A stretch of 64,000 bases of DNA from Terrabacter terrigena (GCF_042676085.1 NZ_JBHTKH010000005.1:1-64000), one strand, 5' to 3'. Numbered from the stretch's first letter, positions 8,680 through 17,426 are shown. Numbers and translations are program-made. The notes: a model not told the origin generated them from the letters alone.

Positions 8680-9426
8680 GTGGACGCGGATGCGGAGGCC
8701 GGTGCGGAGGCCGGTGCGGAGGGTGGTGCAGCCCGCGAGCGCGTCGGGGGTCCGTCGGGCGCCGACGCCGTGCGGCACGTCGTCGGCCGGGTCGACGGCG
8801 CGCTTCCCTTCCTGACCGCCACCTGCGAGCGCTCCCCCGCGACGGTCTGGTTCGCCGACGTGCTCGCCCACGTGCGCGCCGGGTCGGACCCGCTGCGGCC
8901 GTGGCGCGACGCGCTGCGTGGGCAGATGTCACAGCGGCACGCCGTCGCCGTGCGGCCTCACGTACCGGCCGCCTTCGTGCTGCAGTGGTGGTGCGAGGTC
9001 GCCGCCACCCCGATCGCGTATGCCGCCGTGCTCGGCCCGTGGGTGCTCGCGCCCTCGCCTGACGGGCTCGGTTTCGAGCTCGCGGGCGGGCTCAACCCGC
9101 AGCGGGTCGTGGTCGACCCGGGCCGGGCCTCGCTCGCCGCAGAGCCCGACCGGGCACGGCGTCTGGAGCTCGGCCACACGGCATACCTGGGGCTCGTCTC
9201 GGAGGTCGTGGCGGCGTACGCCCCCGAGGTGCGGATGGGCACGCGCCAGCGGTGGGGGGTCGTGTCGGACATGTGGGACACGGCGGTGCGGCTCGCCCGC
9301 GGGGCGGCCGGCGAGGACGTCGGGCCGGAGCCCGCACGGGTCTCGTGCTGCTTCATCTACGCGCTGCCCGGGATGCGCGAGTGCGCGGCCTGCCCCAGGA
9401 GCGGGCGCGGCGTCGTGCGGAACTAG
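8680..9426 (+). CDS. FhuF-like (2Fe-2S) protein, putative ferric-siderophore reductase
   Basis: A 248-aa protein whose C-terminus carries the spacing of the FhuF iron-sulphur site: C223-C224-x10-C235-x2-C238 in CCFIYALPGMRECAAC. FhuF proteins reduce ferric iron in siderophores in the cytosol. Start at GTG 8680 is supported by GGGAGG five bases upstream. The first ~25 residues are low-complexity Ala/Glu/Gly, encoded by a 12-bp tandem repeat. No siderophore transport or synthesis gene is in the window, so the physiological partner is unknown. Confidence 0.75.
   Translation: MDADAEAGAEAGAEGGAARERVGGPSGADAVRHVVGRVDGALPFLTATCERSPATVWFADVLAHVRAGSDPLRPWRDALRGQMSQRHAVAVRPHVPAAFVLQWWCEVAATPIAYAAVLGPWVLAPSPDGLGFELAGGLNPQRVVVDPGRASLAAEPDRARRLELGHTAYLGLVSEVVAAYAPEVRMGTRQRWGVVSDMWDTAVRLARGAAGEDVGPEPARVSCCFIYALPGMRECAACPRSGRGVVRN
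8690..8725 (+). repeat. 12-bp tandem repeat, three units, in the FhuF-like gene
   Basis: Three consecutive units of (A/G)TGCGGAGGCCG, the last diverged to GTGCGGAGGGTG. It encodes DAEAGAEAGAEGG-like residues and could vary in length between strains without breaking the frame. Confidence 0.75.
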
Positions 9427-9429
9427 GGT
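9424..9429 (+). promoter_or_regulatory. -10 box (TAGGGT) for leaderless psuG
   Basis: TAGGGT ends seven bases before ATG 9437; no Shine-Dalgarno sequence is present. It overlaps the stop codon of the FhuF-like gene. Confidence 0.55.
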
Positions 9430-9436
9430 GTCCGCC

Positions 9437-10399
9437 ATGTCTGCGCACCTGCCCCCGTCGGAGCTCGTCGTCGTGCACGAGGACGTGCGCGACGCCCTGG
9501 ACGCCGGCGTCGGCGTCGTCGCCCTCGAGTCGACGATCCTGGCCCACGGGCTCCCGCACCCCGACAACGTCGAGATCGCCGGGCAGATCGAGGACGCCGT
9601 GCGCGCCGGCGGCTCGGTGCCCGCCACGATCGCGGTGCTCGACGGCACGGTGCACGTCGGCCTCGGCGCCACCCAGGTCGAGCGCGTCTGCACCGACCCC
9701 GAGATCGCGAAGCTGTCGGTCCGCGACGTGGGCGTCGCCGCGGCACTCGGGCGTTCGGGTGCGACGACCGTGGCGTCGACCTCTGCGCTGGCGCACCTCG
9801 CCGGCATCCGCGTCTTCGCGACCGGTGGTCTGGGCGGCGTGCACCGGGGCGCCTCCGAGACCTTCGACGTGTCGGCGGACCTCGGCGTCATCGCGTCCAC
9901 ACCCGTCCTCGTCGTGTGCGCGGGCGTGAAGTCGATCCTCGACGTCGCCGGCACCCTCGAGACCCTCGAGACGCTGTCGGTGCCGGTGCTCGGCTACCGC
10001 ACGGACGCCTTCCCCGGCTTCTACCTGTCGGACTCGGGGCACTCGGTGCCGTGGCGGGTGGAGTCCGCGGAGGAGGCGGCGCGCGTGGTGGTCACGCGCG
10101 ACCGGCTGGGCACGGACTCCGCCGGCGTCGTCCTGGCGAACCCGTTGCCCGCCGACCGGCAGGTCGACCGGCAGCTGCACGACCGGCTCGTCGCCGAAGG
10201 GCTGGCGCTGCTGGAGCGAGAGGGCGTCCACGGCAAGGACGTGACGCCACGGCTGCTCGAGTTCTTCCACGACAGCTCGGGCGGGGAGTCGCTGCGGGCC
10301 AACGTCGAGCTCGTGCTGGCCAACGCGCGGCTGGCCGGGGAGGTCGCGGCCGAGGTCGCCCGCCGCTCTGCCAGCGGCGAACTGGCCCGGCAGGCATGA
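9437..10399 (+). CDS. psuG: Pseudouridine-5'-phosphate glycosidase
   Basis: Splits pseudouridine-5'-phosphate into uracil and ribose-5-phosphate. The 320-aa protein aligns by eye along its length with the family: ESTI near residue 31, GGLGGVHRGA near 130-139, and CAGVKSILD with the Schiff-base lysine at about K165, followed by LGYRTDAFPGFY. ATG 9437 fits the leaderless -10 box and the family N-terminus. It overlaps psuK by four bases (ATGA), forming a pseudouridine degradation pair that complements the nearby nucleoside import operon. Confidence 0.95.
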   Translation: MSAHLPPSELVVVHEDVRDALDAGVGVVALESTILAHGLPHPDNVEIAGQIEDAVRAGGSVPATIAVLDGTVHVGLGATQVERVCTDPEIAKLSVRDVGVAAALGRSGATTVASTSALAHLAGIRVFATGGLGGVHRGASETFDVSADLGVIASTPVLVVCAGVKSILDVAGTLETLETLSVPVLGYRTDAFPGFYLSDSGHSVPWRVESAEEAARVVVTRDRLGTDSAGVVLANPLPADRQVDRQLHDRLVAEGLALLEREGVHGKDVTPRLLEFFHDSSGGESLRANVELVLANARLAGEVAAEVARRSASGELARQA

Positions 10400-11273
10400 G
10401 CACTCGTCCCGTCGTCGTCGTCGGCGACGTCGGGCTCGACGTGATCACGCGTCCCTCGGGCGACATCCAGTGGCACTCCGACACGCCGTCCGCGGTCGCG
10501 CTCGTGCCCGGGGGCGCCGGTGGCAACTCGGCCTCATGGCTCGCGGGGCTCGGAGCGTCGGTGACGCTGGTCGCGCGCATCGGTTCGGACGCCGCGGGAT
10601 CCACCTGCCGGCGCGAGCTGGAGGCCGCCGGGGTGACGTGCGCCTTCGCCGTCGACCCGGCCCTGCCGACGTGCATGGTCGTGATCCTGCTCGACGCCCA
10701 CGGCGACCGCACGATGTTCCCCGACCGCGGCGCCAACAAGGCGTTCTCCGTCGACGACGTCGACCTGGCCGGGCTCCGCCTCCCTCCCTGCCGCGACCCC
10801 ACCTGCACCTGAGCGGCTACGTGCTCTTCGACGCCGGGTCGCGGGCCGCCGGGCTCGAGTCGCTGCGGCAGGCGCGTGAGCTGGGATGGTCGACGTCCGT
10901 CGACCCGCAGTCGCCGGCCCTCATCGACCGCGAGGGGGCCGACACGTTCCTGTCGTGGGTGTCGGGCGTGGACCTGCTGCTCCCCAACGAGAACGAGGTC
11001 GCGGCGCTCGGTGGGATGCGCGCCATCCTCGAGCACACGAGGGAGGTCGTCGCCACCTACGGGGCCTCCGGGGCGCGGTGGGTCGGGGACGGCGTCGACG
11101 AGAGCGCCGAGGCGCCGGTCGTCGAGAACGTCGACGCCACCGGCTGCGGCGACGCCTTCAACGCCGGGCTGCTGTCGGCCTGGCTGCGCGGCGAGGACCG
11201 CGCGTCTGCCCTACGGGGCGGGGTGGCGGCCGGTAGCGCCGCGGCGGCGCGGGTGGGCGCCCGACCCCGCTAG
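10396..11273 (+). pseudogene. psuK: PfkB-family pseudouridine kinase, frameshifted
   Basis: Should phosphorylate pseudouridine to the substrate of PsuG. The first frame (10396-10812) carries VVVVGDVGLDVITRP and the ribokinase glycine motif GGAGGNSASWLAGLG. The second frame (from about 10800 to 11273) carries HLHLSGYVLFD and the catalytic motif DATGCGDAF. The two halves are joined only if one base is added; adding a C to the C4 run at 10797-10800 gives ...CRDPHLHLSGY... and one 292-aa kinase. As given, the product stops at 10812 and lacks the active site. Either a real single-base deletion or an assembly error. Confidence 0.85.
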
Positions 11274-11335
11274 ACGGCATACGCCCTGGGGTCGCCGTGC
11301 CGCTCAGGTGGGCCGCCGCGTGGTGTACGCGTGAG

Positions 11336-12928
11336 TCAGAAGGTCTCGCGGGGCTGGTAGGTGCCCCAGACCTCTCGCAGGGCGTGGGCGACCTCGCCGC
11401 CGGTGGCGCGGGCCGCGAGGGCCTCCTTCATCGGGTAGAGCACGTTGTCGGTGCCGCGGGCGGCGTCCTGCAGGCGGGCCAGGGCGGCGTCGACGGCGGC
11501 CTGGTCACGGTCGGCGCGCAGGGCCTCGAGGCGGGCGCGCTGGTCGGCCTCGATGGTGGGGTCGACGCGCAGCGGCTCGTACTTGTCCTCGACGTCGACG
11601 GTGTACCTGTTGACGCCGACGACGGTGCGCTCGCCGCCGTCGATCTCGAGCTGGACGCGGTAGGCGGAGCGCTCGATCTCGGACTTCTGGAAGCCCTGCT
11701 CGATCGCCGCGACAGCGCCGCCCCTGTCCTCGACGGCCTGGATCAGGGCGACGGCAGCGGCCTCGATCTCGTCGGTCATCGACTCGACGACGTACGAGCC
11801 GGCAAAGGGGTCAACGGTCTTCGTCACGTCGGTCTCGTAGGCGATGACCTGCTGGGTGCGCAGGGCGAGGCGAGCCGCCTTCTCCGTCGGCAGCGCGATC
11901 GCCTCGTCGAAGCTGTTGGTGTGCAGCGACTGCGTGCCGCCGAGCACGGCGCCGAGACCCTGGAGGGCGACGCGGACGAGGTTGACCTCGGGCTGCTGCG
12001 CGGTCAGCTGCACGCCGGCGGTCTGGGTGTGGAACCGCAGCATCATCGACTTCGGGTTCTGCGCGCCGAAGTCCTCCTTCATGATGCGGGCCCAGATGCG
12101 CCGGGCGGCACGGAACTTCGCGACCTCCTCGATCAGGGTCGTGCGGGCGACGAAGAAGAAGGAGAGGCGCGGCGCGAAGTCGTCGACGTCGAGGCCTGCG
12201 GCCTGCGCGGCCCGGACGTACTCGATGGCGTTGGCGAGGGTGAACGCGATCTCCTGCACGGGCGTGGCCCCGGCCTCGGCCATGTGGTAGCCGCTGATGG
12301 AGATGGTGTTCCAGCGCGGCATCTCCTTGTGGCAGTAGGCGAACACGTCGGCGATCAGGCGCAGCGACTCTCGCGGCGGGTAGATGTAGGTCCCGCGGGC
12401 GATGTACTCCTTGAGCACGTCGTTCTGGATCGTGCCGGTCAGCTGGTCGCCGCCGACCCCCTGCTCCTCGGCGACGAGCTGGTAGAGCAGCAGCAGCGTC
12501 GAACCGGGCGCGTTGATGGTCATCGAGGTCGAGATCTTGTCGAGCGGCAGCCCGTCGAACAGGGTGCGCATGTCGTCGAGGCTGTCGATCGCGACGCCGA
12601 CCTTGCCGACCTCGCCGTGCGCGATCGGCTCGTCGGAGTCGTAGCCCATCTGGGTCGGCAGGTCGAACGCGACCGACAGACCACCGGTGCCGGCCTTGAC
12701 CAGCTGGTGGTAGCGCTCGTTGCTCTCCTTCGCGGTGCCGAACCCGGCGTACTGGCGCATCGTCCACGGGCGCCCCGTGTACATCGACGGGTAGACGCCG
12801 CGGGTGAAGGGGTAGCTGCCGGGCGCGCCGAGCTTGGCCTCCGGGTCGAAGCCGGCGAGCGCCGAGGCGTCGTAGACGGGCTCGATGGGCAGGTCGGACT
12901 CGGAGCGCGCGCCAGTGCTGTCAGCCAT
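11336..12928 (-). CDS. Acyl-CoA mutase large subunit (methylmalonyl-CoA mutase family, no B12 domain)
   Basis: B12-dependent carbon-skeleton isomerase catalytic subunit, 530 aa. It has the substrate-binding barrel with MYTGRPWTMRQYAGF, VAFDLPTQMGYDSD and SISGYHMAEAGATP, but ends before any cobalamin-binding domain (no DxHxxG), so it needs a separate small subunit that is not in this window. Tyrosine in MYTGRPW and arginine in ARGTYIYPP match methylmalonyl-type active sites as I recall them, rather than isobutyryl-type (Phe/Gln). Start at ATG 12928 is set by a TACGCT box seven bases upstream. Confidence 0.87.
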   Translation of the reverse strand: MADSTGARSESDLPIEPVYDASALAGFDPEAKLGAPGSYPFTRGVYPSMYTGRPWTMRQYAGFGTAKESNERYHQLVKAGTGGLSVAFDLPTQMGYDSDEPIAHGEVGKVGVAIDSLDDMRTLFDGLPLDKISTSMTINAPGSTLLLLYQLVAEEQGVGGDQLTGTIQNDVLKEYIARGTYIYPPRESLRLIADVFAYCHKEMPRWNTISISGYHMAEAGATPVQEIAFTLANAIEYVRAAQAAGLDVDDFAPRLSFFFVARTTLIEEVAKFRAARRIWARIMKEDFGAQNPKSMMLRFHTQTAGVQLTAQQPEVNLVRVALQGLGAVLGGTQSLHTNSFDEAIALPTEKAARLALRTQQVIAYETDVTKTVDPFAGSYVVESMTDEIEAAAVALIQAVEDRGGAVAAIEQGFQKSEIERSAYRVQLEIDGGERTVVGVNRYTVDVEDKYEPLRVDPTIEADQRARLEALRADRDQAAVDAALARLQDAARGTDNVLYPMKEALAARATGGEVAHALREVWGTYQPRETF

Positions 12929-12935
12929 GGTCCCG

Positions 12936-12941
12936 AGCGTA
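12936..12941 (-). promoter_or_regulatory. -10 box (TACGCT) for the acyl-CoA mutase gene
   Basis: TACGCT on the minus strand ends seven bases before ATG 12928; no Shine-Dalgarno sequence, so probably leaderless. Confidence 0.55.
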
Positions 12942-13054
12942 TCGGCGCCCGGGCCGCCCGCTGTCGCGGCCGTGACGAACGTCGCCGATCTCACGCCACC
13001 GACGACGTATGCCGTCCGGCGACGCGAGCCTGCGCCGCCCCGCCCCGCCCGGGG

Positions 13055-13567
13055 TCAGGCGTCGTCGGGCCAGCCGCGGGTGATGGTGGCCTTGTACTCG
13101 TCCCACTCGCCCTCGAGCGCGCCGAGTCGCTCACCGAGGAACTCGAGGAAGGCGACCGAGAGCTGGAGCCGGCGCCCTGCCGGTGTCGCGAGGCCACCGA
13201 CGGCGGGCACCCCGGCCCGCAGGCTCGTCTCGATCTGCGCGAGGACGCGGTCCCGCGAGAGCATCGCGCCGTGCCAGGCGTCGGCCTGCACGACGTAGAC
13301 GTCGCGGCGCGAGCCACGCTCGCGCTCCTTGCCGATCATGTACGTCTGGGTGAGGTAGCGGACCGCCCCGGAGATCGCGGCGGGGCTGACGTCGAGGGCT
13401 TCGGTGAGCTCGGCGGCGGTCATCCGACCGTCCTCGTCGGCGAGCAGCTGCGCGAAGACCCGGGCGGCGAGGCGGGGCATCCCGGCGTCGGTGAGCGTGT
13501 CGCCGAAGCGCTCGACGTACGTCGACACGGCTCGATCGTCACGGGTCGCCCCTGGCGCCTTCGTCAT
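13055..13567 (-). CDS. MarR/GbsR-like transcriptional regulator
   Basis: A 170-aa winged-helix protein. The helix-turn-helix lies near residues 55-80 (MTAAELTEALDVSPAAISGA) and the wing includes ERERGSRRD. The length and the C-terminal helical arm match GbsR-like MarR proteins that sit beside ABC exporters. It is divergent from the exporter genes, with a dyad in the shared spacer, so it very likely represses or controls them and itself. ATG 13567 is preferred over the upstream frame start because the homologous region begins there. Confidence 0.83.
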   Translation of the reverse strand: MTKAPGATRDDRAVSTYVERFGDTLTDAGMPRLAARVFAQLLADEDGRMTAAELTEALDVSPAAISGAVRYLTQTYMIGKERERGSRRDVYVVQADAWHGAMLSRDRVLAQIETSLRAGVPAVGGLATPAGRRLQLSVAFLEFLGERLGALEGEWDEYKATITRGWPDDA

Positions 13568-13645
13568 CAGCCCTGCACCACCTCTCCCGGTCGCGGGGCC
13601 TCGGTGCGGCACCCCCTGCCGGAGACCCTACCCACCCGTCATAAC

Positions 13646-13663
13646 ATTCAGTAAATCGTGAAT
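13646..13663. promoter_or_regulatory. Candidate operator CATTCA-N8-TGAATG
   Basis: A perfect ATTCA-N8-TGAAT dyad (13646-13650 with 13659-13663), extended to CATTCA/TGAATG, lies in an AT-rich island between the regulator and the exporter. It covers the expected -35 region of the exporter promoter, so binding there would block transcription. Confidence 0.6.
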
Positions 13664-13669
13664 GATGTG

Positions 13670-13675
13670 TATTGT
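13670..13675 (+). promoter_or_regulatory. -10 box (TATTGT) for the leaderless ABC exporter
   Basis: TATTGT ends seven bases before ATG 13683; no Shine-Dalgarno sequence. Confidence 0.6.
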
Positions 13676-13682
13676 CGATGAC

Positions 13683-14636
13683 ATGAGCTCCGCGATCCAG
13701 GTCCACGACCTGCGCAAGACGTTCGGCCGCACGGTTGCCCTCGACGGGCTCGACCTGGAGGTGTCGACCGGCGAGATCCACGGCTTCCTCGGCCCGAACG
13801 GTGCGGGAAAGTCGACGACGATCCGCATCCTGCTCGGACTGCTCCGCTCCGACGGCGGCACCGCCACCCTGCTCGGCGGCGACCCGTGGCGCGAGGTCGA
13901 GTCGCTGCACCGCCGGCTCGCCTACGTGCCCGGCGACGTCGCCCTCTGGCCCAACCTCACCGGAGGCGAGGTGATCGACCTGCTCGGCAAGCTGCGCGGC
14001 GGCCTCAACGAGCAGCGCCGCGCCGAGCTGCTCGAGCGCTTCTCGCTCGACCCGACGAAGAAGGGCCGTTCCTACTCGAAGGGAAACCGGCAGAAGGTCG
14101 CCCTCGTCGCGGCCCTCTCGTCGGACGTCGAGCTGCTCATCCTCGACGAGCCCACCTCGGGCCTCGACCCGCTCATGGAGGCCGTGTTCAAGGAGGCCGC
14201 CCGCGAGCGCCGCCAGCAGGGAACGACCATCCTGCTCTCGAGCCACATCCTCAGCGAGGTCGAGTCCCTGTGCGACCGGGTGAGCATCATCCGCGAGGGA
14301 CGCAACGTCGAGTCCGGCACGCTCGAGCAGCTGCGGCACCTCTCGCGGACCACCGTCGACGCCACGCTCGAGCGGCCCCTCACCGCGGAGCAGCTGCACA
14401 CGGTGCCGGGACTCGCCGACGTCTCCGTCACCGACCACCGCGTCGTCTGCGCCGTGGAGACGCAGCACCTCGGCGACCTGCTCGCGTTGCTCGGGCGGCA
14501 CGGCATCCGGACACTGACCAGCGCGCCCCCGACGCTCGAGGAGCTGTTCATGGACCAGTACCGCACGAACCCCGTTGCGGCGCAGAACGGCTCGACCAGC
14601 TCCGGCTCCACCGCCGAGGCGGCGACGACCCGATGA
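13683..14636 (+). CDS. ABC exporter ATP-binding protein
   Basis: Single-domain ABC ATPase, 317 aa, of the DrrA-like drug/lipid exporter group. Walker A GPNGAGKST near residues 38-46, Walker B LLILDEPTSGLDP, and a divergent signature YSKGNRQK in place of LSGGQ, common in this subgroup. A ~90-residue C-terminal domain follows. Start at ATG 13683 is set by the TATTGT box; the frame opens seven codons earlier. Its stop overlaps the permease start (ATGA). Likely controlled by the divergent MarR-like protein. Substrate unknown. Confidence 0.92.
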   Translation: MSSAIQVHDLRKTFGRTVALDGLDLEVSTGEIHGFLGPNGAGKSTTIRILLGLLRSDGGTATLLGGDPWREVESLHRRLAYVPGDVALWPNLTGGEVIDLLGKLRGGLNEQRRAELLERFSLDPTKKGRSYSKGNRQKVALVAALSSDVELLILDEPTSGLDPLMEAVFKEAARERRQQGTTILLSSHILSEVESLCDRVSIIREGRNVESGTLEQLRHLSRTTVDATLERPLTAEQLHTVPGLADVSVTDHRVVCAVETQHLGDLLALLGRHGIRTLTSAPPTLEELFMDQYRTNPVAAQNGSTSSGSTAEAATTR

Positions 14637-16237
14637 GCACGTTCGCCGGCACCGGGTCGCTGGTGCGCCTCGCGTCTCGCCGCGACCGGGTGCTCATCCC
14701 CGTCAGCGTCCTCGCCCTCGTGGCCTTCGCCGCCGGCTCGGCACAGGCGACGATCGACCTCTACCCCAGCCTGACCGGTGCACTGGAGATCATCCGGCCG
14801 CTGGTCGCCAACCCGGCGAGCGTCGCGCTCTACGGCCCCATGACGAGCCTCACGCTCGACTCCTTCGCCGTCTTCAAGAGCGTGCTGCTCGGCGGCGTGT
14901 TCGTGTGCCTGCTCGCGTACATCGTCGTCCGGAGGCACACCCGCACCGAGGAGGAGTCGGGCCGTCTCGAGCTGCTCGGCGCCGGCGCCATCGAGCGCCG
15001 CTCTCCCCTGACGGCCGCGATCCTGCTGGGCACCGCCACGGTGGTCGCGACCGCGGCGCTCACCGCAGGGGCGCTCGCCGCCGTGGGGCTCGACGGCCGC
15101 GGCTCGTTCGCCTTCGGCGTCTGCTGGCTCGTCATGGGCCTCGCGTGGGTCGGGATCACCGCGGTGGCGGCCCAGCTCACCGAGACGACCCGCGGCACGG
15201 CCGCCATCTCGCTCGGAGCCCTCGGTGCGGCCTTCCTGCTGCGCGCCCTCGGTGACACCGCCGGCGACGACAACCCGGCCCGCTTCCTGTCGTGGCTCTC
15301 GCCCCTGGGCTGGGGGCAGAAGGTCTCCCCCTACGGTGACGACCGGCTGTGGCCCTTCTGGGTCGGCCTCACCGCCTTCGTCCTGCTCGTCGCCCTCGCC
15401 TACCGGCTGCAGGAGCGTCGCGACCTGGGGGCGGGCCTGCTGCCCAGCCGGCCCGGCAGCGCACGCGGCTCGATGGGCAGCGTCGGCGCGCTGACGGCGA
15501 GGCTGGCGCGCGGCACCCTCATCGGCTGGGGCGTCAGCGCCGTCGTCATCGGGTCGGTCGTCGGCTCCATCGCCGCGAACCTCGGGTCGCTCAGCAGCTC
15601 CGACACCACCCTCGACCTGCTGCGCAAGCTCTCGGGGGCGGCAGGCGGCCAGGTGGAGCTCATCGACATCTTCTTCACCACCGAGCTGCACATCATCGCC
15701 ATCGCGGTCGCGGCCCTGGGCATCTCGATCGTGACCCGGCTGCGCACCGAGGAGACCTCGCTGCGCGCCGAGGTGCTGCTCACCACGACGTCCCGCATCG
15801 GCTGGGCTGCCTCGCACCTCGCCCTCGCTCTCGTCTCGACCGCGGTCGTCATGGCCCTCGTCGGCCTCGTCGCGGGGGCTGCCGACGGGCAGCGTTCCGG
15901 AGACGTCGCTGGTTCGGTCGGCAGGCTGGTCCCGGCTGCCCTGGCAACGGTGCCCGCGATCTGGGTCTGCGTGGCCGTCGCCCTGCTGCTCGTCGGGCTC
16001 GTGCCACGCCTGACCGGCCTGGCCTGGGCGGCGCTCATCACCTTCCTGCTCCTGAGCGAGCTGGTGCCCGTGCTCGGGCTGCCCGACTGGATGATGAACC
16101 TCTCCCCCTTCGGCCACGTGCCCTCGATGCCGGCCGAGGACGGCCGGCTCCTGCCGCTCGTCCTGCTCGTCGTCGCGGCCGCAGCCGTGGCGGCGGTGGG
16201 GCTGGGAGGCCTGCGCCGGCGCGACATCCCCGCCTGA
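14633..16237 (+). CDS. ABC exporter permease, large polytopic subunit
   Basis: A 534-aa integral membrane protein with about twelve hydrophobic segments arranged as two similar halves, typical of the tetronasin/TipS-like exporter permeases of actinobacteria. Hydrophilic segments such as RRHTRTEEESGRLELLGAG and RLRTEETSLRAEVLLTT are repeated in equivalent positions of the two halves, pointing to internal duplication. It forms the exporter with the preceding ATPase, sharing a four-base overlap. Probably gives resistance to, or exports, a small hydrophobic compound; the compound cannot be told from sequence. Confidence 0.88.
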   Translation: MSTFAGTGSLVRLASRRDRVLIPVSVLALVAFAAGSAQATIDLYPSLTGALEIIRPLVANPASVALYGPMTSLTLDSFAVFKSVLLGGVFVCLLAYIVVRRHTRTEEESGRLELLGAGAIERRSPLTAAILLGTATVVATAALTAGALAAVGLDGRGSFAFGVCWLVMGLAWVGITAVAAQLTETTRGTAAISLGALGAAFLLRALGDTAGDDNPARFLSWLSPLGWGQKVSPYGDDRLWPFWVGLTAFVLLVALAYRLQERRDLGAGLLPSRPGSARGSMGSVGALTARLARGTLIGWGVSAVVIGSVVGSIAANLGSLSSSDTTLDLLRKLSGAAGGQVELIDIFFTTELHIIAIAVAALGISIVTRLRTEETSLRAEVLLTTTSRIGWAASHLALALVSTAVVMALVGLVAGAADGQRSGDVAGSVGRLVPAALATVPAIWVCVAVALLLVGLVPRLTGLAWAALITFLLLSELVPVLGLPDWMMNLSPFGHVPSMPAEDGRLLPLVLLVVAAAAVAAVGLGGLRRRDIPA

Positions 16238-16325
16238 CGCACGCGACCGGGCGTATGCCGCGCGGCTCGACCGCACGCCACCTGGCAGTCGCGGCGGTTC
16301 GACAGGAGCCGCGGCCACCCATCGG

Positions 16326-16331
16326 TACGGT
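16326..16331 (+). promoter_or_regulatory. -10 box (TACGGT) for leaderless manC
   Basis: TACGGT ends six bases before ATG 16338; no Shine-Dalgarno sequence. Confidence 0.55.
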
Positions 16332-16337
16332 GTGCGC

Positions 16338-17426
16338 ATGACCGCCATCCCCGGGCTCTGGGCCGTGATCCCCGCTGGGGGGTCCGGCACCCGGCTCTGG
16401 CCGATCTCGCGCCGCCACTCCCCCAAGTTCCTGCACGACCTCACCGGATCGGGCCAGTCGCTCCTGCGCGAGACGTGGGGCCGCCTCTCGCCGCTCGTCG
16501 GTGACCGCATCATCGTGGTGACGGGCGCCGCGCACGAGGACGCGGTGCGGCGGCAGCTGCCGATGCTCGGCTACGACGCGGTCGTGGCCGAGCCCTCGCC
16601 GCGCGACTCCATGCCCGCCATCGGGCTCGCGGCCGCGATCCTCGAGCGGCGCGACCCCGAGGCGGTGCTCGGCTCGTTCGCGGCCGACCACGTCGTCAGG
16701 GACACCGACGCGTTCCACCGTGCCGTCACGGAGGCCGCGGCCCTCGCCCGGCGCGGCGAGCTCGTGACGATCGGCGTCGAGCCGACCGAGCCCTCGACGG
16801 CCTTCGGCTACGTCAGGCTGGGCGAGTCCCTCGGCGTCGACGAGGCGCCGAGCGCCCGCCGCGTCGAGGAGTTCGTCGAGAAGCCCGACCGAGAGACGGC
16901 CACCCGCTACCTCACTACCGGCGAATACCGTTGGAACGCAGGCATGTTCGTCGTCGGTGCCACGACCCTTCTCGAGCTGCTCGCCGTCGACCACGCCGAC
17001 ATGGTCGACAGCCTTCGCATCATCGCCGCGGATCCGCGCCGGATGCGCGACCTGTGGCCGTCGCTCCAGAAGATCGCGATCGACCACGCCGTGGCAGAGC
17101 CTGCCGCAGCCGCCGGGCGGGTGGCGGTCGTGCCGGCCTCGTTCGGCTGGGACGACGTCGGTGACTTCGCGTCGCTGACCCGCCTGGTCGCCGAGTCCAC
17201 CGCCCTTCCCGGCATCACCGCGATCGGCCCCGAGGACGACGTCATCGCGATCGACTCGACGGCGATGGTGGCCACCGGCGGACGTCTCGTGGCGCTCATC
17301 GGCGTCGACGACCTCGTCGTCGTCGACACCCAGGACGCGTTGCTCATCACGCGTCCCGACCGCGCCCAGGACGTCAAGAAGGTCGTCGAGATGCTGACGG
17401 CCCAGAACCGCACCGAGCTGACGTGA
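16338..17426 (+). CDS. manC: Mannose-1-phosphate guanylyltransferase
   Basis: Makes GDP-mannose from mannose-1-phosphate and GTP in the cytosol, 362 aa. It has the nucleotidyltransferase motif PAGGSGTRLWPISR at the N-terminus, FVEKPD near residue 180, and GEYRWNAGMFV. It lacks the phosphomannose isomerase domain of long bifunctional ManC enzymes. The product is the donor for mannosyltransferases such as the MgtA-like protein at 20131 and glycosyltransferases of the polysaccharide locus. Its stop overlaps the next gene by four bases (GTGA). Confidence 0.93.
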   Translation: MTAIPGLWAVIPAGGSGTRLWPISRRHSPKFLHDLTGSGQSLLRETWGRLSPLVGDRIIVVTGAAHEDAVRRQLPMLGYDAVVAEPSPRDSMPAIGLAAAILERRDPEAVLGSFAADHVVRDTDAFHRAVTEAAALARRGELVTIGVEPTEPSTAFGYVRLGESLGVDEAPSARRVEEFVEKPDRETATRYLTTGEYRWNAGMFVVGATTLLELLAVDHADMVDSLRIIAADPRRMRDLWPSLQKIAIDHAVAEPAAAAGRVAVVPASFGWDDVGDFASLTRLVAESTALPGITAIGPEDDVIAIDSTAMVATGGRLVALIGVDDLVVVDTQDALLITRPDRAQDVKKVVEMLTAQNRTELT

